Shown one piece after another: positions 1 through 8,920 of a stretch of DNA of 64,000 bases. This DNA comes from Acidobacteriota bacterium. GTDB lineage: Bacteria; Acidobacteriota; Blastocatellia; Pyrinomonadales; Pyrinomonadaceae. The number at the start of each line of letters is the position of its first letter. The stretch's first letter is position 1. The DNA lies in assembly GCA_016718135.1 (NCBI GenBank), contig JADKEF010000001.1:176001-240000 (forward strand), read 5' to 3'. The translations under genes and the position numbers were made by a program. The notes under the pieces are model-generated. The model saw only the letters and a list, made by a program, of their open reading frames with translations. It searched no databases and was not told the origin of the DNA.

Positions 1-513
1 CTGAATGAGTACGCTGGCGGAGGTGGAGGCAACCTTCTCGATAAGGTCGATGACGCGTTGGAGGGGCTGGCTTGATCCGATCAATTCTGAAGAACTTTTC
101 GTCCTTCGCAATTCGCGACGTAGTGTTCGATTCTCCTGAAACAATCGGCGGTGAGCAAGAGCATTTCGTACCGTCTGTAGCAGATCTTCATTAACGAAGG
201 GCTTGGTAATGTAGTCGTACGCACCTTTCCTCAGAGCGGCGACTGCCGTATCGACCGATGAAAAAGCCGTCATAATGATGACAATTGCCTCTGCCTCGGC
301 CGACTTAATACGATCAAGCAAAGCAAGCCCATCCTGGCCCGCCATTTTGATGTCCGTTAAAGTTAGATCTATCCGATTTGAGGCGAAAATTTCGATAGCA
401 GTTTTAGTACTATCGGCAGTTAACGCCCGATAGCCCTCTCCCTCGATGAGCTGGCGTAGGATCGAGCGCATTAGCTCTTCATCTTCGACGATCAGGACGT
501 TTTCAGACGGCAT
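1..513 (-). CDS. NtrC-family sigma-54-dependent response regulator (partial)
   Basis: This is the N-terminal 171 codons of a two-component response regulator; the rest lies beyond the left edge. I translated it by hand from the ATG at 511-513. A receiver domain (about residues 1-120) shows the acidic patch VEDEE, the likely phospho-acceptor Asp in the TDIKM segment, the MTAFSS threonine region and the conserved Lys in YITKPF. It is followed by a short linker and the start of an AAA+ domain, with ELIGSS and then a segment ending TSASVLIQ, which in this family runs straight into the GESGTGKE Walker A motif. The family activates RNA polymerase carrying sigma-54 once a sensor kinase phosphorylates the receiver. 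No sensor kinase is visible here. It is divergent from lptD, with 94 bp between the starts. The target genes cannot be told from the sequence. Confidence 0.88.
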   Translation of the reverse strand, partial: MPSENVLIVEDEELMRSILRQLIEGEGYRALTADSTKTAIEIFASNRIDLTLTDIKMAGQDGLALLDRIKSAEAEAIVIIMTAFSSVDTAVAALRKGAYDYITKPFVNEDLLQTVRNALAHRRLFQENRTLRRELRRTKSSSELIGSSQPLQRVIDLIEKVASTSASVLIQ

Positions 514-607
514 AGGTTGGGTCGAGTACATCAAAAAGGCTAGTTTAGCACACGGCTTTATTGTTGAACGCGGTTCTGTTAGCATCTCAAAGTATCTTGT
601 TGATTCG

Positions 608-3115
608 ATGCGGTTTACTAGCCCAATAGCGATATTTCTGTCCATTCTAGCTCTCACCGCAGTGGTCGCGGGTCAGCAGACGAATCCCGTCGAACGGCAG
701 ATCGCCAACCCGATCACCGACACCCCGAATATTAATCCCATGGCGAACGATCAGAAGGTCGCCGCCCCTAAGCCCAAAAAGAAACCGAGTGTCGAACCCG
801 AGGGCGGCGATGGAGAGGTCGTCGTCTACTCGGATAAGATGACTGTCGAGGGTGAAAAAGACAAACGCATCGTGCGTCACACCGGCAATGTCGATGTCCG
901 ATACGGAATCTATCGGATGCAGGCGGACGAGATAATTATCTACGAGGCTGACACCAAGCTTGTTGCCAGAGGCAGCGTGATCTTCGATCAAGGAGATGAC
1001 CAGCGCATTACTGGGACGACGGCGGTCTGGAATTACCGTACAAAATTAGGCACGTTTGAGGACGCAACCGGATTCACCAACCAGACAGACGACGGTACGA
1101 TACTTTACTTCACAGCAGACCGCGTGGAACGCATAGGTGTGAACGAGATAGAGGTTACGAACGGAAAGTTCACAGCCTGCGATGAAGCCGTGCCCAAATG
1201 GAGCTTCACAGCTGCTAAAGCGCGGATCAAGACCAATGACAAGCTTCGAATTAGGAATGCAAAATTCCGGATCAAAGACGTTCCGGTGTTTGCAGTGCCG
1301 TTTGCCTCAATACCGATAAAACAACAGGATCGCAGCTCGGGATTTTTGCTTCCGACCATAGGCTTCTCGGGCCGAAAAGGATTGCGACTCTCGACGGCCT
1401 ACTATCAGACACTCGGACCCTCAGCAGATATAACTTTTCGTGGCGATGTGTATACCGCGCGTGGTCTGGGCTATGGACTGGATCTTCGAACCAGGGCAAA
1501 TTCACGTTCCTACTTCAATATCGGGTTTTATGCGGTGAAAGACCGGATCTTTGGAGCGGATGTTGGCCCTTCAACGCCGGATCAAGGTGGCTCGACGGTT
1601 TACGCTGACGGAGTGCACTATTTCTCGAATGGCTTTACGGCCGCGGTCGATGTCCGGCTTACCTCGAGTCTGGATTTTAGACAAGAGTTTGCCGACGGCG
1701 TTCAGCAGATCATTTCACCTATCGAGGTGTCACAGGTCTTCATCAATAAGAGCTGGAACAGCTACACCTTCAACCTGCTTGCACGCACACAGGTGATCTC
1801 GATCCCGAATGTCCGAGAGAAGACGCGTAATCTGCCAAGCATCAATTTTGAAAAGCGCCCTGCGATGTTGCCGTTTCTTAACGGTGTGTACTTTTCTTTC
1901 AAGACTAGCCTTGAAGGCGTTAGCCGTCGCGAAGAGGTTGACGACATCGATCTATACCGAAAAATGACGGGAAACGATCCGATCTCGACTCCAGCGATAG
2001 CTCAGCGGTTTGATATCTATCCGCAGATCACGGTTCCGTTTCGCACCAAATATTTTAACTTCACCGCGACCGGAGCGATCCGAGCGACATATTATTCGAA
2101 TTCGTTCAATGACATGCGTCAGGTCGTGGGAAGTGACGTGTTTCGAAAGTACGGGGAATTCTCCCTCGACTTTCGCCCCGTGGCCTTGGCTAAGAATTAT
2201 TACGCCAAGGACAACACATTTAGGTTTCGTCACGTGATCGAACCTTTTGCTACCTATCGTCTTGTGAAGGGCGTCAACAATTACAATCGGATCATTCGGT
2301 TCGACTATGTTGATACGGCAACCAATACGAATGAGATCGAATTCGGCGTAACCAATAGGATCTACACCCGCCGATACGGCGAAGCTGTAACGCCCGAAAC
2401 GCAACGGCTCTTGCTAATGCGTTCAGCTGATAGTACGGAGAAGAAGGATGTGCAGCCATACGAGATATTCACGCTGACCGTACGCGGAAAGTATTTCTTT
2501 GACAAGACCTTTGGCGGTGCTCTGATCGCGGGAAGGCGAAATCAGATCGAGCCGATCACAGCATTGAGTTTCTACACGTTTGGCGGCGTGCCGCGACGAT
2601 TTTCGCCGATCAATATCGACGCTACGTATCGTCCGCAAAAGACAATATTTGTGAACTCGAGAATGGATATTGGGTTTCAGGGAGACGGCCTGCGGGCGGT
2701 TTCGGCGACCGTTGGCTATGACACACCCCTTGTAAAGCTCTTCCAGACCTTCTACTACACGCGTGCCGTCACGCTGATCCCGTCTCTGGCCCAGTATGCT
2801 AATGCAGACGGCAAAGAGGCCGGAACGCTGCGCGGTTCGCAATGGAGCCCATCGCTTCTCGTCGGCCGCCGCGACCGCGGCCTTTACGGTGGTACATCAT
2901 TCTTCTTCGACTTTCAAAACCCCCGAGCCAGCCAGCAAAACCCACTCATCAGCAGCCTTTTCACCGTCGGCTACACCTACGACTGCTGCTCTCTAGCCCT
3001 CCAATACTACACCTTCAACGTAGGGGTCCGAAAAGAAAACAAACTAGTCTTCTCCTTCCGCCTAAACGGCATCGGCAGCTTCGGCACCGAACAGTACGGT
3101 CAAGGCCTTAGATAA
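608..3115 (+). CDS. lptD: LPS-assembly protein LptD (OstA)
   Basis: Outer-membrane beta-barrel that takes LPS from the periplasmic Lpt bridge and inserts it into the outer leaflet. I chose the ATG at 608 (835 aa) because it begins a clean signal peptide (MRFTSPIAIFLSILALTAVVAGQ); upstream in-frame starts would extend into the divergent regulator. After a Pro/Lys-rich spacer, residues about 70-175 form the OstA/LptA-like jellyroll (VVVYSDKMTVEGEKD, RGSVIF). The remainder is a barrel rich in alternating aromatic strands. A CC pair at about residues 793-794 and a Cys at about 191 could be counterparts of the disulfide cysteines known in E. coli LptD. No LptE is adjacent. A -10-like TATCTT ends 9 nt before the start and no Shine-Dalgarno is visible. 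Confidence 0.93.
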   Translation: MRFTSPIAIFLSILALTAVVAGQQTNPVERQIANPITDTPNINPMANDQKVAAPKPKKKPSVEPEGGDGEVVVYSDKMTVEGEKDKRIVRHTGNVDVRYGIYRMQADEIIIYEADTKLVARGSVIFDQGDDQRITGTTAVWNYRTKLGTFEDATGFTNQTDDGTILYFTADRVERIGVNEIEVTNGKFTACDEAVPKWSFTAAKARIKTNDKLRIRNAKFRIKDVPVFAVPFASIPIKQQDRSSGFLLPTIGFSGRKGLRLSTAYYQTLGPSADITFRGDVYTARGLGYGLDLRTRANSRSYFNIGFYAVKDRIFGADVGPSTPDQGGSTVYADGVHYFSNGFTAAVDVRLTSSLDFRQEFADGVQQIISPIEVSQVFINKSWNSYTFNLLARTQVISIPNVREKTRNLPSINFEKRPAMLPFLNGVYFSFKTSLEGVSRREEVDDIDLYRKMTGNDPISTPAIAQRFDIYPQITVPFRTKYFNFTATGAIRATYYSNSFNDMRQVVGSDVFRKYGEFSLDFRPVALAKNYYAKDNTFRFRHVIEPFATYRLVKGVNNYNRIIRFDYVDTATNTNEIEFGVTNRIYTRRYGEAVTPETQRLLLMRSADSTEKKDVQPYEIFTLTVRGKYFFDKTFGGALIAGRRNQIEPITALSFYTFGGVPRRFSPINIDATYRPQKTIFVNSRMDIGFQGDGLRAVSATVGYDTPLVKLFQTFYYTRAVTLIPSLAQYANADGKEAGTLRGSQWSPSLLVGRRDRGLYGGTSFFFDFQNPRASQQNPLISSLFTVGYTYDCCSLALQYYTFNVGVRKENKLVFSFRLNGIGSFGTEQYGQGLR

Positions 3116-3162
3116 TTGAACAAGTAGTTTGTCGAGATGTGAAGTAAGGCTGATCTAGTGGC

Positions 3163-4743
3163 CTAGCGCGTCTTCAGATAAATATTTTGCGCGGTCGAGT
3201 TGTAGTGCTCCACAGGAGCTAGGTCGTCGGTCAGGACGGGGTGAGTTTGGGGAAGCGGGAGCGTGTACAGTTTTGAGAGGAGAGAAATGGTAGTGGAATC
3301 GGCTGCGTTTGTGCTGATCGGAGAATGAGGAAAATTCGGTTGGACCACGCTCGGAGCCTTGCTGGATCTTGAGGCGACGATTATTAGATTTTGAAGTTTT
3401 TCGTCGGGGTAGTCAGAGTTAACTTTGAAGAGATACACGTGGGGGAAGGCTTGCCGGTAGGTGGCTAGCTCGGCTTGGAGGAAGCCGCTGGCGGGGCCGG
3501 TGATGGCGGAGCCTAGGTTGAAGATTATTACGCCGTCGTCGGTGAGGATGCGGTTTAGATGGTTGACGGCCTCGATGGTGGTGAGATGGGCGGGGACAGA
3601 GAAGAGTGAGCCGAAGGCGTCCATTAGGATGGCGTCATATTTGCCCGAGTCGGCTCGGTTGATGAACATGCGGCCGTCTTCGTGGATGATGTTGAGGCGA
3701 GTATCGTCTTTTAGGCGAAAGAATTCACGAGCGACGGCCGTCATCTGGGGGTCGATCTCTACAACGTCGAGAGTCGCGTCTGGGTATGACCCAAGGTATT
3801 CCTTTGGGAACGAATATCCGGCGCCGCCGATAACGAGCGAGTGTCTGAAGTTCGGATTGAAATGTCCGATCAGGTGATAGAAGCGGCTGTATTCCAGGAC
3901 GGGCTCTTCGTCGTCGAGGAACATCGCAGACTGGACAAAGTACGGGTCCGTTGCGAGAGCACGAATTGGTTTGCCAGTTTCGGGGTCGGTCGAGCGAAAC
4001 ACCTGCACGCGGCTGTACTCCGTGTCGAAATCATAGACTTCGCTTTGGCGTCTCAGCAGATAGGAATTTCCCTCGGTCGCGGCTACCCCAAAAATAAGGA
4101 GGACTATCGACGTGATCGCAGGTTTCGAGACCACGAGCGGAGCGAGCAATAGTGAAAGCCCCAACAGCGTAGCTGCGATCAAATAAAGGGTTCGTACGCT
4201 GCCAACGAAGGGGATCAGGAAGAAACCGGCGGCAAATGTGCCAACGATGCTGCCAACGGTTGAAAGAGCGTAAAGTCTCCCGACTGTCTGCCCTGTGGTT
4301 GCGACTGACGTCATTCTGAGCCGCACTGCAAAGGGAGTGACGAAGCCGAGACACACGCTCGCGGGAGCAAACAATAGTAACGCTGCGATCAAAGTCTTTA
4401 CTTCGAGGCCTGCAGGGAGTCCTGCGATCATCGATAGTAGGACTTCTTTTGTTAGGGCGGTCAGCGAGATCAGGCCGCTTGCTACGAGGATGATCAAGGC
4501 GAGGTATTTCACATCGGGACGCCTGTCCGCGATCCGACCGCCAAGCCAGTATCCAACGCTTAGACTCGCGAGAATTACGCCGATCAAGCTAGTCCAGATG
4601 TATGTCGATGCTCCGAGAAACGGTGAAAGAATGCGCGAGCCGATGATCTCGTACGTCATTACCAGAGCACCGCAGGTGAAAACCACGAATTCGAGAACCC
4701 AGCGTTTGTAAAATGAATCGGACATTCTCTGGACCATCTGCAA
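3163..4743 (-). CDS. Membrane-anchored spermidine synthase-like protein
   Basis: A 526-aa fusion of a polytopic N-terminal membrane region (about residues 15-215, seven or more hydrophobic segments, several resembling a transporter half) and a C-terminal SAM-dependent methyltransferase-fold domain of the spermidine synthase family. The latter shows the nucleotide-binding GGAGYSFPKEYL, the acidic VVEIDPQMTAVAREFF strand end and MDAFGSLFSVPAHLTT. True spermidine synthases transfer an aminopropyl group from decarboxylated SAM to putrescine. Membrane-fused homologues are common in environmental bacteria and their substrate is mostly unproven, so the name describes the fold only. Starts at 4743, 4737 and 4725 are all possible; the last (MSDSFYKRW) gives the simplest N-terminus. 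It stands alone, 36 bp downstream of an inverted repeat that terminates ilvE. Confidence 0.75.
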   Translation of the reverse strand: MQMVQRMSDSFYKRWVLEFVVFTCGALVMTYEIIGSRILSPFLGASTYIWTSLIGVILASLSVGYWLGGRIADRRPDVKYLALIILVASGLISLTALTKEVLLSMIAGLPAGLEVKTLIAALLLFAPASVCLGFVTPFAVRLRMTSVATTGQTVGRLYALSTVGSIVGTFAAGFFLIPFVGSVRTLYLIAATLLGLSLLLAPLVVSKPAITSIVLLIFGVAATEGNSYLLRRQSEVYDFDTEYSRVQVFRSTDPETGKPIRALATDPYFVQSAMFLDDEEPVLEYSRFYHLIGHFNPNFRHSLVIGGAGYSFPKEYLGSYPDATLDVVEIDPQMTAVAREFFRLKDDTRLNIIHEDGRMFINRADSGKYDAILMDAFGSLFSVPAHLTTIEAVNHLNRILTDDGVIIFNLGSAITGPASGFLQAELATYRQAFPHVYLFKVNSDYPDEKLQNLIIVASRSSKAPSVVQPNFPHSPISTNAADSTTISLLSKLYTLPLPQTHPVLTDDLAPVEHYNSTAQNIYLKTR

Positions 4744-4771
4744 TGGGACTACACGTAAATGTCGTAACTAA

Positions 4772-4801
4772 TGAAAATGCCTCCGGGTATTGGCCGGAGG
4801 C
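4772..4801 (-). terminator. Rho-independent terminator of ilvE
   Basis: A perfect 8-bp stem, GCCTCCGG with CCGGAGGC around a 7-nt loop (4779-4801), is followed on the minus strand by a T-rich tail. It lies about 50 bp past the ilvE stop codon. Confidence 0.8.
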
Positions 4802-4851
4802 AGTTCAAAAAACTGATTTACACCAATCTTTTTCGGTATCTATTCAATTAA

Positions 4852-5841
4852 TTACGCCGTTACCGTTTTTTTTTCATCTTCGGCATTAACAAAGGTGAGC
4901 CAAGGAGCCCCAAACGGAGCAGGCCTTTCGGCTGCGATGATCTTAAAGAACTCCTCCTGCAGACGTTTGGTCATTTCTCCACGACGGCCTTCGCCAACCG
5001 TGATACGGTCGACCGAACGGATCGGAGTGATCTCGGCAGCAGTGCCGGTGAAGAACACTTCGTCGGCGAGATACAGAGCACTTCGCTGAACCTGAGTTTC
5101 GATGACCTCGATGCCCATTTCGCGGGCGATCTGCACAACGGAATCACGAGTGATACCTGGTAGGATCGATGCACCGAGTGGCGGTGTGATCAAACGTCCA
5201 CCATTTACCAAAAAAATATTTTCTCCAGAACCTTCCGAAACGTAGCCACGATCGTCGAGAGCGATGCCTTCGGAAAATCCACCGAGCAATGCTTCCATTT
5301 TGATCAGCTGCGAATTCATGTAGTTCGCACCGGCTTTGGCCATTGCGGGCATGGCATTCGTCGTGATCCGTGTCCAACTGGAGACGCATACGTCGATGCC
5401 ATTCTCGAGAGCTTCTTCGCCGAGATATTTGCCCCATTGCCACGCACAGACATACGAGTCGATCGGGCTGTTCAGGCCGTTGACCCCAAATGACGGATTT
5501 TCTTCGTCGAGTCCGCGAATAATAAGGGGGCGGAGGTAGCAGCTGTCGAGACCGCTTTGACGGATGAGCTCGATAGAAGCGTCGCAGAAATCCTTTCGTG
5601 CAAACTTCGAGTCCATACGATAGATCTTGGCCGAATTAACGAGCCGCTGCATGTGCTCCGTCAAGCGGAATACAGCCGAGCCTTTTTTGGTCTCATAGCA
5701 GCGAATTCCTTCGAAAACGCTCGAACCGTAGTTGACCGCATGAGACATGACGTGAATTCGGGCATCATCCCAAGCGATAAATTCACCGTTCTTCCAGACC
5801 CGGGGAGCAATCTTCATTGTGCTTACATCTTTTCCAGCCAT
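4852..5841 (-). CDS. ilvE: Branched-chain amino acid aminotransferase
   Basis: PLP enzyme of fold type IV that catalyses the last step of Leu, Ile and Val synthesis and the first step of their breakdown, using glutamate/2-oxoglutarate. The 329 aa match the usual bacterial BCAT length. Visible signatures are the N-terminal VWKNGEFIAWDDARIHV, HAVNYGSSVFEGIRCY, the likely PLP Lys in the NYMNSQLIK stretch, and SEGSGENIFLV followed by TPPLGASILPGITRDSV. The start at 5841 has no Shine-Dalgarno, but TATAAC sits 8 nt upstream; an alternative ATG at 5817 would remove eight residues. It is transcribed alone and ends in a strong terminator. No other ilv or leu gene is nearby. Confidence 0.93.
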   Translation of the reverse strand: MAGKDVSTMKIAPRVWKNGEFIAWDDARIHVMSHAVNYGSSVFEGIRCYETKKGSAVFRLTEHMQRLVNSAKIYRMDSKFARKDFCDASIELIRQSGLDSCYLRPLIIRGLDEENPSFGVNGLNSPIDSYVCAWQWGKYLGEEALENGIDVCVSSWTRITTNAMPAMAKAGANYMNSQLIKMEALLGGFSEGIALDDRGYVSEGSGENIFLVNGGRLITPPLGASILPGITRDSVVQIAREMGIEVIETQVQRSALYLADEVFFTGTAAEITPIRSVDRITVGEGRRGEMTKRLQEEFFKIIAAERPAPFGAPWLTFVNAEDEKKTVTA

Positions 5842-5980
5842 AATGTTTAGTTATAATGTAATCGTTGCCGCTTTCGACGATCGACCACTAAATCCCTTTC
5901 GAACGCAGATAATATTCTCTAAAATGTCATCGGCACCTTAAAATTGTATCCCACGACCGATAGGCACGCAAGAGGTTGGG

Positions 5981-6012
5981 CCTAAAGGAAAAGGCGGGAA
6001 CCAGTCCCGCCT
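5981..6012 (-). terminator. Rho-independent terminator of the PD40 secreted-protein gene
   Basis: An AGGCGGGA/TCCCGCCT stem with a 5-nt loop (5992-6012) is followed on the minus strand by TTTTCCTTT. It lies about 25 bp beyond the stop codon of the upstream gene. Confidence 0.8.
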
Positions 6013-6036
6013 GCTGAGAGATTACTCGCTTCGACA

Positions 6037-8700
6037 CTAGAGTATCGCCACCCTCGAGGTGGTGTCGTCGAGTCGAGAACTGTACGTGTTGCCTTCGATG
6101 AAAACTGATATCACGATCGGTTGATCACCAGCACCATCGAGTGAAGCAGGCAACTCAAAATCAACGGTGAAGACACCGGGCTCAACGATGTTTGCTCCTG
6201 ACTTAATGTTCGTTCCAGAGATCACCGCGTCCTTAATACGTACGTTTATCAGTGTAGGTGATACGAGCTCCATACCGGTCATGTAAACCCGAAGCACCGT
6301 AGGTACAAGCATGTTGCCCTTCCGCTTGATCGTCCTAACGGCAAACGGCTCTGTCCTGAAAACCGTGTTCGTTACGTTGAAGAGCTTGGCTCGTCCTTCC
6401 GGAGCGATCAGCATGTCGGCACGGAAAATATCCGGGCGGGCCGGAACGATCGTCACCCAGCCTTTCATTACCACGCCATTATTGTTGATGACAAGTGGCA
6501 GAATATTGCCAGCCAAAGAGCTAGCCAACGCCGGTGGAGCGACAAACTCAATTCGTCGCTGCCCGACGCTCTTCAGCCCACAGGCAGCTCCATCGATCGT
6601 CATCGTCAGTCCGCTCAGTTCCATCGGCAAGGTGAACCTTCGCTTGAGCGATCCGATCGCAGCACGGGCTACGATCGGCTGGTCGCCGGCAGACTGGTAA
6701 TCCAAATAGGCGAGCATTCCGGTGGCCATGCCAAGAACCGCTGGTGGTGTTACGGGGGTTGGCGTCGGTGTGGGGCTGCCGGTCGGCGTTCCGGTCGGCG
6801 TTCCGGTCGGCGTCGCTGTTGGCGTAGCGGTCGGGGTTGCTGTCGGGGTTGCCGTCGGAGTCGCGGTTGGTGTCCCGGTGATGGTTGGCGTGGGACTCGC
6901 TGACGCCAAAATTGGTAACCGCGTCGCCCCCGTCGAAAAGTTGAGGCTGACCGGAGCCTGATTCGTAACAGTCGGTTTCAGGAAATAATAGACCTCAGAA
7001 AGATTATCCAGATTACCCAATCCGAACTCTGTAAGGCCGATCGTAAATGCCATTCGACTTAAGGTATTGCTTGGAATGAGCTGGGTTGATGCTACAAACG
7101 AGTTTGGCGTCGGGAAGTTCGCAAGACGGGTGAACGTCGCCGTGGTCGCTGGTAGATTGAGTGGGTACGAATATATCTGCGACGGACGAACCTCATTGGG
7201 ATTTAGACCCTCCGACGCGATGGTTGGGATGGTCCCGTCCGCTTTAATGTTAAGTCTTGTCTCGAGTACGAGAGTAGACGGGGCCCCGTTAGCATCAGTG
7301 TCAGTAAATCCGGGGTAATGTGAAACATCACCACCTGTAGCTGCGGTGTCCGCATCACTGCGGGGACCGATCCGCCGGGCGGCATTGGTGGTCAACGTTG
7401 TATCGTAGACGTAAAGGGCGAAAGAAGTATAGTTCGTTCCGCTATTTTCGTTGGCAAGATCCGCATACGAGTCAAATGCAATATACCGTCCATCCCGGCT
7501 CATACGACGCCCTTGATCGAGAATATTAACCGGATCGCCGATATTCGTAGGGGTAGTCGTAGTGATCTGTTTTCCGCCGGTAGGGATTCCACCCGCCAGA
7601 TCTGCATAGAAGATCTCCTCGTTTCGGCTGGATTCGGGGTTGCTACCAGTATCAAAGTTTGTAGCGCTGGCAGGATTATCGATCGGGTCGTCACCTGTAC
7701 TCGTGAAGGCAACGCGATTCCCACTGCCTGAGATCGAGGGATTCTTGTTGTAAATAGGGTCAGAAACAACCCCGCGAGGGGTTTTTGTCACCTGATTTAG
7801 CGTGTTCGAACTCCTAATATAGGTAAATATCTCCTCGTTGTCCTCTCCTGGAAGAGGCGGCGGTCCCGCGTTACCAACCGCAGGAACGAGATTACGTGTC
7901 GAGCCAAATGCAATGACATTCCCGTTGTCGCTTATGCTTGCATCGTGGTTGTCATCAGCGATGGCGGCTCCGTTAAAAACAGATCCGGTTCGTGGGAGCT
8001 GACTCGGGTCAGTGTTGGTCACCAGAGTGAATGTACCACCCGCAAGATCTGTTAGCGGGAGTTCATCGCCAGCAGAAAGATCGGCCACGGTCGAGTAAGG
8101 TGGTATCTGGTACAGCCACATTTCCGTGTTAGCATCTTCCGTCAGCGGGTTCGCTGGCGGGGTCGGAGTTGCGGTCGGCGAACCTGTCGGCGTGGCAGTT
8201 GGTGTTGCTGTCGGGGTCGCCGTCGGCGACGGCGTCGGAGTTGGCGACGTGAACGCGTTTCCGTCGAACGAGCCGGGGTTCGTACTGTTCGGTGAAGTCG
8301 GCCGGGAAGTGGTCGCATTTGAACTGAAAGCGATCCATCTTCCGTCGTTGCTGATCACGGGACGCGAATTCACTATCAAAATACGAATATTATCCTGTGA
8401 CGCATCCCTCGATATATCAAAAAGTACGTGCTTTGTGTCAGTTATCTGGAAAATACGCCGTTGGGCATAGTCGAACAGAAATATCTCCGAATTGCGGTCA
8501 GCATTACGCGGGTTCTCGGTCGCAAGATCACCGGTCGATTCGAACACGATGAACCTTCCGTTTCCGCTTATGCCGCCAACGTAGGAGTCACTCGAGGAAC
8601 TCGTCACCTGGCCGAGAACTGAATCTATCTGGCCGGTTACACTCGATACGAGGGCAACTAAACAAACTATGGACAAAAGGAAAGTAAGACGAATCGTCAC
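6037..8700 (-). CDS. Secreted TolB/PD40 beta-propeller protein with Thr-Pro linkers and TIGR03437-like C-terminus
   Basis: An 887-aa exported protein of unknown function. Residues 1-23 form a signal peptide (ending SVTGQ). Repeats of the PD40/TolB propeller type follow, each with a core like ISGNGRFIVFESTGDL, NGRWIAFSSNA or ISGSGNRVAFTSTGDD, about 60 to 580. Two (Thr-Pro)-rich low-complexity stretches interrupt it, one inside the propeller (about 150-180) and one after it (about 600-650). The C-terminal part (about 665-770: LPMELSGLTMTIDG, RIEFVAPPAL, ending ARPDIF) resembles the TIGR03437 domain found on many Acidobacteria secreted proteins, and a further beta-rich segment completes the chain. 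The architecture suggests an envelope or secreted protein, but no catalytic residues are evident. It is monocistronic, with its own terminator. Confidence 0.85.
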   Translation of the reverse strand: MTIRLTFLLSIVCLVALVSSVTGQIDSVLGQVTSSSSDSYVGGISGNGRFIVFESTGDLATENPRNADRNSEIFLFDYAQRRIFQITDTKHVLFDISRDASQDNIRILIVNSRPVISNDGRWIAFSSNATTSRPTSPNSTNPGSFDGNAFTSPTPTPSPTATPTATPTATPTGSPTATPTPPANPLTEDANTEMWLYQIPPYSTVADLSAGDELPLTDLAGGTFTLVTNTDPSQLPRTGSVFNGAAIADDNHDASISDNGNVIAFGSTRNLVPAVGNAGPPPLPGEDNEEIFTYIRSSNTLNQVTKTPRGVVSDPIYNKNPSISGSGNRVAFTSTGDDPIDNPASATNFDTGSNPESSRNEEIFYADLAGGIPTGGKQITTTTPTNIGDPVNILDQGRRMSRDGRYIAFDSYADLANENSGTNYTSFALYVYDTTLTTNAARRIGPRSDADTAATGGDVSHYPGFTDTDANGAPSTLVLETRLNIKADGTIPTIASEGLNPNEVRPSQIYSYPLNLPATTATFTRLANFPTPNSFVASTQLIPSNTLSRMAFTIGLTEFGLGNLDNLSEVYYFLKPTVTNQAPVSLNFSTGATRLPILASASPTPTITGTPTATPTATPTATPTATPTATPTGTPTGTPTGSPTPTPTPVTPPAVLGMATGMLAYLDYQSAGDQPIVARAAIGSLKRRFTLPMELSGLTMTIDGAACGLKSVGQRRIEFVAPPALASSLAGNILPLVINNNGVVMKGWVTIVPARPDIFRADMLIAPEGRAKLFNVTNTVFRTEPFAVRTIKRKGNMLVPTVLRVYMTGMELVSPTLINVRIKDAVISGTNIKSGANIVEPGVFTVDFELPASLDGAGDQPIVISVFIEGNTYSSRLDDTTSRVAIL
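6752..6900 (-). repeat. (Thr-Pro)n-coding low-complexity repeat, C-terminal copy
   Basis: Imperfect tandem units of about 12 bp encode TPTATPTATP-type sequence in the minus-strand PD40 protein. It is probably a flexible, possibly glycosylated, linker. Repeat number is likely to vary between strains and to be hard to assemble. Confidence 0.85.
8155..8246 (-). repeat. (Thr-Pro)n-coding low-complexity repeat, N-terminal copy
   Basis: Second Thr-Pro-rich stretch of the same gene, inserted between early propeller blades, with the same 12-bp style of unit as the copy at 6752-6900. Confidence 0.8.
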
Positions 8701-8858
8701 AAAACTCCTCCGCGGACATTTCGGTCAAAATAAAATTATTGCAAACTACTCAAAACACTCGATTTTATTAGCTTCTATGGTGTTCTGCAAGCACGTTGCA
8801 TCAAAAGATGGTGCAGTTGGTAGTTCGCAAGGTTGGATGCCGGTACAAACGCTTTGGG

Positions 8859-8886
8859 TTGTCATTTCATGAATCGTCTATATCAT
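8859..8886 (+). promoter_or_regulatory. Candidate sigma-70 promoter for lpxB
   Basis: TTGTCA (8859-8864) and TATCAT (8881-8886) are separated by 16 bp in the divergent region between the PD40 gene and lpxB. Either a short leader to the ATG at 8921 or a leaderless TTG at 8894 would fit. Confidence 0.35.
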
Positions 8887-8920
8887 TGAGTAATTGCGAG
8901 AATTTGCAGGTCGAGAAAAT

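Noticed and set aside
8126..8470. Plus-strand frame with Val-Gly-rich repeats
   Set aside because: Antisense shadow of the Thr-Pro repeat in the PD40 protein.
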